DNA from: Hirundichthys speculiger
Lineage: Eukaryota > Chordata > Actinopteri > Beloniformes > Exocoetidae
Assembly (NCBI GenBank): GCA_018398805.1
Contig: JAGFBZ010002560.1
Span: 248,001-312,000, forward strand
DNA length: 64,000 bases
Reading direction: 5' to 3'
Positions 58,855 to 64,000 of this stretch are shown here, piece by piece; position 1 is the stretch's first letter, and every line of letters starts with the position of its first letter. The position numbers and the translations under genes were made by a program. The notes under the pieces were generated by a model, which made no database searches, was not told the DNA's origin, and was given only the letters and a program-made list of their open reading frames with translations.

Positions 58855-59844
58855 AGATATATATATGTATATATATAATATATATATATATATAATCTTA
58901 TTCTTCTTCTACATCTTCTTCTTCATTGTCGTCGTTTTCTTAACAGACTGGACTTAGCTTTGGCGTAAGGTCGCCCCCTACAATCTCAACATGTAATTGC
59001 ACTCAAGGGGTGTCCCATTTCTAAGTCACAAGATAGCCCTGACACTTACTTTGGAGGGCCAAGATTGAGGGTTAAGGGTGAGGTTTGAGATTGAGGGTTA
59101 AGGAAGGAATTGGAATTCAGCCTTAGTTTAGCAGATGTGTAGCAGGTTGGTCATTTTCACACTCATAAAGGTCAATTTAAGATCAAATTTTGGCACAAAA
59201 CACCAATATAATCATTTCTCACCATTCGGACCTGGAATGTCTAAAAAAAGATATGAACACTTAAAAATGAGGCTGTTTGCATTGTGAGTGTGTGTTCATG
59301 TGTGCGTATCACCTTGGGAATGAAACAGTAGATGACTTTTCGAGAGTCATCCACAATGAAGTTGTCATATATTCTGTCGTTTTGCCCTCCCTCTGAAAAA
59401 GCCTTTTTGTCACTGTCGCACGTCTTTTTTATCAGGTGCTTTCTTAGATTTTGTTGCTGGTAGATCATCTCTCCTGTAAAATAAGTAATAAAAAATCATA
59501 ATAATTAAAACACACATCTGTTTGCTGGACTGCAGGCTACAGGTTCGGACAGGTTGTATGTTTGTAGTGAAGCGAGGAGACGAGATGGAGATAAAAGCCA
59601 GGAGACATTTGATCAGCCTATGGTTTGAGCTTTGTGACACTGTGACACCTCATTACACTTAAAGGGAGTGAGGAACGAAGCAGCAACGACAGAACTGAAG
59701 CGCACGCATATCTAACAAGGACACAGAAGCACAGAACATACCTCTCTTTCCTTGCGACGTGTCCCAGTTGTCGAAGGACAACATAATGAGAAAAAATGTT
59801 TCCAAAAATGCGAGAAACACAAGGAATTCTCTGCATGCCGGCAT
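55539..59844 (-). CDS. Carbohydrate sulfotransferase (CHST12-like), copy 2, intact
   Basis: Five exons in reading order: 59844-59742, 59473-59313, 57310-57167, 56196-55883, 55770-55539, encoding 317 residues. It is a predicted Golgi PAPS-dependent GalNAc-4-O-sulfotransferase of the CHST8-14 family. A type II anchor lies at residues 6-24 (EFLVFLAFLETFFLIM). The 5'-phosphosulfate loop at 86-97 (IPKVACTNWKRI) is split by intron 2, and the 3'-phosphate loop at about 145-160 reads FVRNPLVRLISAYR. The C-terminal block starts YDFVGHQETL and has an NMT glycan site. It is shorter than CHST12 of tetrapods because the stem is short. The start at 59844 gives a 34-codon exon 1 exactly as in copy 1; an in-frame ATG at 59913 lies upstream of a likely 5' UTR acceptor (CAG at 59879-59877). 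A consensus donor (AAG then GTAAGT) at 60195/60194 could end the 5' UTR exon. Intron 2 carries the Harbinger-like element. Confidence 0.85.
56626..56776 (+). repeat. Direct repeat, unit A (intron 3 of copy 2)
   Basis: About 151 bp, roughly 93 percent identical by eye to 57668-57819, for example AATCTAATATGACACTGCTT and AAGCAGGAGGTTTTATGGGA in both. The two units lie on either side of exon 3. Confidence 0.8.
57510..57573 (+). repeat. 12-bp minisatellite (AAGGCCAAGCCC)
   Basis: About five tandem units, giving a spurious Lys-Ala-Lys-Pro frame. Confidence 0.9.
57668..57819 (+). repeat. Direct repeat, unit B (inside the Harbinger-like element)
   Basis: Partner of 56626-56776. Confidence 0.8.
58014..58100. 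repeat. (TA)n microsatellite
   Basis: About 43 TA units, directly before the fold-back element. Confidence 0.95.
58102..58755. mobile_element. Fold-back structure: MITE plus inverted half-copy
   Basis: The left arm 58102-58354 and right arm 58503-58755 are 253-bp reverse complements with only a few mismatches, separated by 148 bp. The left part, 58104-58471, is by itself a complete MITE: its ends CAGTCATGGAAAAAATTATT and AATAATTTTTTCTATGACTG are inverted and flanked by TA. The right arm is a second, inverted left half. Confidence 0.85.
58758..58895. repeat. Compound TA/CA/GT microsatellite
   Basis: Alternating TA and CA or GT tracts, continuing into TTC-rich sequence to about 58930. Confidence 0.9.
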
Positions 59845-59924
59845 GGCATCCGGAGTTTCACCACGTGCCACCGGTCCTGGTGAATAAAAACATCTCCTGA
59901 AGGTAAGCTCCATTTGGTCATTAT

Positions 59925-59925
<1 letters not shown>

Positions 59926-59972
<47 letters not shown>
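59926..59972. repeat. Poly-C tract (47 C)
   Basis: Uninterrupted. On the coding strand of copy 2 it is a 47-G run, lying within the inferred 5' UTR intron 59877-60194, about 80 bases upstream of the start codon. Confidence 0.95.
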
Positions 59973-60194
59973 ATTATTTAAAAAGACATATAAACAGTAC
60001 CGGTTTGAAGTTTGGACACTCTTTATTGTTCAATTTGAGCGTTTTATACTTGCCAAATAACGCACACATAAATATATACAACAAGAAAAAGAAACCCACC
60101 TAATTTGAAGCCATGAGTTTAAAACAAAATATGTGGAAAGCATTAGAAAAGAAACATTAGCTATTATATCTAAAACCCATTACTGCATACTTAC

Positions 60195-60300
60195 CTTACT
60201 GCAAAGATCTTGAGCAGAAGATCTGACTTCTCTGAGAGAAAGTCAGCCGGTGGAAACATGCCTGGAGACCGTATAATCTTCACTGTGACAACATGCATGA
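60195..60300 (-). other. Possible 5' UTR exon of sulfotransferase copy 2
   Basis: Minus-strand sequence ends TTTGCAGTAAG followed by GTAAGTATG, a near-perfect donor. It pairs with the acceptor CAG at 59879-59877 to give a 318-bp intron. The upstream limit is not visible and 60300 is only a placeholder. Confidence 0.35.
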
Positions 60301-61760
60301 ACCCTGTAGACGAAATCATACCCGTGCAGGACTGCAGAAGCTGATACTGACTGGAACAGAGAGACTCCCCGCCTCCTTCCTGCTCTTCTTTCAGTAACTT
60401 ACAATTAAACGCAAAGCATGTAGGTGAAATTATAGCAATTTTGAAGTTTTTTTTTTTCTTCTTCATTGGTGCTGCCTCCCTGGAAATTTAAGTCAAATCC
60501 AAAGGAACCAGACTAATTCATTCTGTAGGAGAGTAAATTAATTAGGATGGAAGGCCGGGTTGGACAATACTCAACACAGGAGATGTATTTACTGAGTGGA
60601 TGTCGTGTATGCAAACAAAAAGGGACGAGCGGTGACTTCTAAACTGAACCGTATCTTCAAGTAATTCAAATCTGCTTTATAACCCTCTGACTCGTTCACC
60701 TACAGCCTCCATGGGCTGACTTAATGTTGACCTACCTGTCAGTGGCAGATGTGAGTCACAGCCCTGCTGTGGTCTCAGACGCACCCTGAGTGGTTCTAAC
60801 ACTTGGTGTGATGCTTGTTTCTTGTTGTCACCAGTTAATAAAACGGGGTATCTGTTAAACTATTGATCATGTTAGCGTTTGAATTAGTGATAATAGAAAC
60901 ACTGCATTGACAGCTCTTCAAAGATGTGATTGTCTTTCAACCATTTTTGTTCTAATCTATGCTTGAAAGAAGTATTTTTACATTAACGGAGACTGCATTA
61001 GAGACCACAAGTGTTTTTAATTTGAAAATGACCCAGAGGTTGATATCCGTGTTTGTGACATGTAGCTTTTGCACTGAAATTCTCATAAATATCTTTTTTT
61101 TTGTCGCCATTATAGTCCAGGTGAGAGAGAAGACTCATGCAGCAATACTTTACCCAGACGTTTACCCATAACCTAATCTGGTGCGTGACCTCGCGAGTCG
61201 GCCGAGTCAGTTGTGTGATAGATCAGGAATGTAGGTCAAGACAAGAAAAAAGTTCTCATTAAAACAGACAAATCATGAACATTTACTTTTCACGTGCTTG
61301 AGAGAACAGATTTGGGTGCCTGCAGTTACTTCCAAATACCAAAACTTCTCACACAGTCACATAGTTTACTTTTGGGCATTTTGAAAAACATGTTTGAGTT
61401 TGAGAATAAAAGTGTTATTCAGTGAGTTGACAGGATGACATCAGATGACGTCTTAACCTCATGCACGTGCGTTCCCGTGTGCTTGAGCATGATTCTGCAT
61501 GATGCCGGTGGTCCAAACTGTCAGCCAAGTACCAAGCAAGTAAGGTGCACTGAACTGGAGAAAAGCATAAATGTGTAGTGTGGAGCAAAACAGGGGATTA
61601 AAAAAAAAAAAATACACAATGAGCAACTTGCTTCATCATAACAAGTGATAAAGATAATATCAGGGATGGACACCTTCACCGGAGGAGGGATGAGAAGGGA
61701 ACAGGACATAAATGAATCAGTAGTATAATCAGTTTGGCGGGAGTTGTTTGGACAAAAACA
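60301..61760. other. Spacer between sulfotransferase copies 2 and 3
   Basis: No gene or known repeat was recognised. Short open frames here lack any family resemblance. Confidence 0.45.
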
Positions 61761-61763
61761 AAG

Positions 61764-61769
61764 TTTATT
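61764..61769 (-). terminator. Candidate poly(A) signal of sulfotransferase copy 3
   Basis: AATAAA on the minus strand, about 270 bases after the stop codon at 62040. Confidence 0.4.
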
Positions 61770-62039
61770 CCCATGCTGGAAGCATAAAACAAAAAAACAA
61801 AAAGTGTCTTTGTGATGGCCTTCACTCTTATCCACTCAGTCCTCTTATCCGGTGGAGGCTGAATGGAGTCTCTGAAGGCCTCTGAAGCCCAGCTGTGATT
61901 GGTCTGTGATTTGAGATGCACCCCTGAGTCCAGCCAATGTTGTAGCATCAATCAGAACACCAGAATATTAAATATTAAGTCACATTTGCATATTTTTATA
62001 GTCCTGTGTTAAATCAACACAGTTTTCCTGCTCCTGACT

Positions 62040-62954
62040 TCATCTCGACCACACAAACGGGTTGCTTGGCCTCCTGTAGCCAAAGAGTCTGAAGTCCCCC
62101 TCATACATCTTGTACAGCTTCCTCTTGTCCTCCAGGGGAACCGTTCTGAACCAGTCCGCGACAGAATCAGCAGAAGTCATTTCTTCATAGGATGGAGGGA
62201 ACTTAATGTCATCCTCCAGCTTCAGCATCTTCAGCAGCTCTTCGGCGTCCTCCTGAAGAGTCTCCTGGTGGCCAACAAAGTCGTACCTGGAAAGAGAAAA
62301 CGAACTAAAGTTTCATCTACACTTATGATGAGGTCCAAAATCATTCTGAGCTGCGTCTTGTTGTTTTACGACGGGAGACTCAGGGCACCCGGAAAAAAAG
62401 TGTTCTTACTGTACGAGGCAGGGGTGACAGAGGCGATACATCTGCCTCCAGTGGGGCTCAAAGGGCTCCTTCTTCTCTGTCTTCGGGTCCAGCAGGTACT
62501 GAATGAAGTTGTAAAATGAGGGACGCAAGCCGGCTGCAAACGCCTCATCCACCGTCTTTGGTGGATTAGGTTTTTTACCGTAGAGACGCAGGATGTCCCT
62601 GCCAAAATTCTTGTAGTAGTACTGATTGTTATTCTGGAACTTGTCTCGGTAGGCGGAGATGAGACGGACGAACGGGTCGCGGACAAACAGGAACTTGGTG
62701 TAGAGCTTTAGCTTCGCCTGCAGAGAAAAGTAACTACACGTTAGTGCTGTGTTGTTTTTTTTTTTTTTTTACTTTCACGTCCGTCCAGATGTGACTGTAT
62801 TGAACTGAACCTTGATCTCTGCCTTCGGAAAGCTGCTCAGGACAGGGAACAAGTCCGGTCTGTGGACAGAGTTAGGATCAATGGACGCAGGGTCGGGATA
62901 CGGATGACTCTGGTTGAGGACGAACATGACCCTCTTCCAGTTGGTACACGCCAC
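62040..62954 (-). CDS. Carbohydrate sulfotransferase (CHST12-like), copy 3, partial
   Basis: Three exons in reading order: 62954-62811 (144 bp), 62717-62410 (308 bp), 62286-62040 (247 bp with stop), encoding the last 232 residues. These correspond to exons 3 to 5 of the neighbouring copies. The remainder of the 5'-phosphosulfate loop opens exon 3 (VACTNWKRVMFVL), and the 3'-phosphate loop reads FVRDPFVRLISAYR. Exon 4 is two codons shorter than in copies 1 and 2. The C terminus ends FGYRRPSNPFVWSR and differs from the other copies. The NMT glycan site of copies 1 and 2 is EMT here. Frames and splice sites are intact in all three exons. The membrane-anchor and exon 2 sequences are not found up to 64000; in copies 1 and 2 intron 2 is 4.8 and 2.0 kb, so they probably lie beyond the window. 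Confidence 0.8.
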
Positions 62955-64000
62955 CTAGAGAAGACATACAGGAAAGAGTCACGCTGGTGCTTTGTGATGG
63001 TGTTGAACGGTTGGTTGGCCAATAACTGGCCATGATTTAATAACTGGCTTTGGCCTCAGAAACATCCATAACAGCTGACCTCAAAGTAGGGATGGAACAA
63101 TTACTGTTTATCTTTGACTTTATCTCATTATCGCGGCCGATTACCAGGATGTAATATCAGCCTCATTCAAGTCTGCGAGTGACTCGCGACTGTGTCTCGC
63201 GTGACTATGTAGCTTGTAACATCGGCATCGTTAACGTTAGCATGGCGGAAAGTAATGATAGCACGCAGGACATTTACCAACCCACTAAAATGATGAAATC
63301 CGAGGTCTAGGCATTTTTTTTTTTTTTTTTTTAAAGAATGCAGAGGGACAACTGGTGGAGGATAATGATCCTGTCTGCAGAGGACTTGTTTACATTTTAT
63401 TGTAATTTTGTACAAGCAACTTGAAGGAGCTAAGGCTAATACTTCAAGCTAATGAGATGTTTGACCAAGAGTAACCTGGTTGATGCGCTTTGCTAACTCA
63501 CATTTGGAAACGTTACAGTTGCGTGTCGATCGAAAAAGGACCGGTACGATGTTCTGATGCAGTTAAAATATTAATTCATATACTTAGTTTTATAAAGTTA
63601 GCGCCACAGCGGTCAAAAACCTTTTGCCCTTCCGGGTCAAACACCTAACCAATAACAGGCAGCTACCTTTATACCTGACCCTCAGGTAACAACACAGCGA
63701 CACCCACAGACACACAGAGTGAACTACAATTCAGAACAACATATTTGGCTCCTTTACAACTGTTTCTTTATTTGCACATTTATACGTATTTAAGGTTCAT
63801 CTTAAAGTCAAAAGTATATTTCATTTGAACTTGCACTATAATTTTTGTTCCTGATAATTGTTTGCATATTTTGACCTGCTATGGTTGTTAAAGTGTTTAT
63901 TTAAATTTGAATCAGACAAATAAGCTTTGTTCCTGTTATTTATTTGGTTCATTTAAAATAAAACCTCTTTCTGTGCCAGTTGTTTGCCCTTTTAATGTGA
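62955..64000. other. Probable intron 2 of sulfotransferase copy 3
   Basis: No exon. A poly-T run lies at about 63314-63332. The rest is AT-rich unassigned DNA. Confidence 0.45.

Larger units (their letters stand above)
57375..59122. mobile_element. PIF/Harbinger-like non-autonomous element in intron 2 of copy 2
   Basis: The outer ends GGGCCAATTCCAATTCCT and AGGAATTGGAATTCAGCC (split by short gaps) are inverted repeats. They extend inward about 135 bp (57375-57512 against 58965-59122; shared word AAATGGGACACCCCTTGAG). TTA on both sides (57372-57374 and 59123-59125) fits the 3-bp target of PIF/Harbinger elements. The interior holds a 12-bp minisatellite, direct repeat unit B, long TA tracts and a fold-back element. 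No transposase is seen. Confidence 0.7.

Noticed and set aside
57985..58957. Ile-Tyr repeat open frames
   Set aside because: Translations of TA and CA dinucleotide repeats.
59845..59913. Upstream start codon at 59913 for sulfotransferase copy 2
   Set aside because: It lies before a likely splice acceptor, and the start at 59844 gives an exon 1 identical in length to copy 1.
62366..62686. 106-codon frame overlapping sulfotransferase copy 3 exon 4
   Set aside because: Wrong frame. The frame matching copies 1 and 2 is open between splice sites at 62717 and 62410.

Overview
The window looks like nuclear DNA of a ray-finned fish, most likely a percomorph teleost. The evidence is interrupted genes with GT-AG introns, vertebrate-type proteins, dense simple repeats, and a typical teleost repeat load: a Tc1-like element, tRNA-derived SINEs, many hAT-type non-autonomous elements, and a PIF/Harbinger-like element. 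There is no sign of prokaryotic organisation. All family names come from reading the translations; no database search was run.

Layout. Bases 1 to about 34,060 hold no coding exon I can support. They are repeats and unassigned unique DNA, and may be the 5' flank or a long first intron of the gene that follows. From 34,067 to 44,623 (+) lie 14 coding exons of a class 4 semaphorin, best matching semaphorin 4F, followed by a 3' UTR with a poly(A) signal at 45,825. Its signal-peptide exon was not found. After a spacer with a hAT-type element, 47,446 to the right edge holds a tandem array of three minus-strand genes for a Golgi carbohydrate sulfotransferase (CHST8-14 family, chondroitin-4-O-sulfotransferase/CHST12-like). 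Copy 1 spans 47,446-53,560 in five exons and carries a 4-bp duplication in exon 3 that breaks the frame. Copy 2 spans 55,539-59,844 in five exons and is intact. Copy 3 spans 62,040-62,954; only exons 3-5 are visible and it runs off the window.

Function. Semaphorin 4F is a transmembrane guidance and synaptic ligand. The sulfotransferases would use PAPS to 4-O-sulfate N-acetylgalactosamine on glycosaminoglycans or glycans in the Golgi. Nothing in the sequence shows that they work together.

The observations most worth checking are these: the 4-bp frameshift in sulfotransferase copy 1; a splice junction in the semaphorin gene (41,206/41,302) where the consensus donor and acceptor do not keep frame; a GC-AG intron in the same gene; several transposons dated and bounded by exact 8-bp target duplications; a 253-bp near-perfect inverted repeat inside a Harbinger-like element in an intron of copy 2; and a 14-bp minisatellite with three interspersed unit types, interrupted by a transposon fragment. 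I saw no evidence of a wholly new molecular system.
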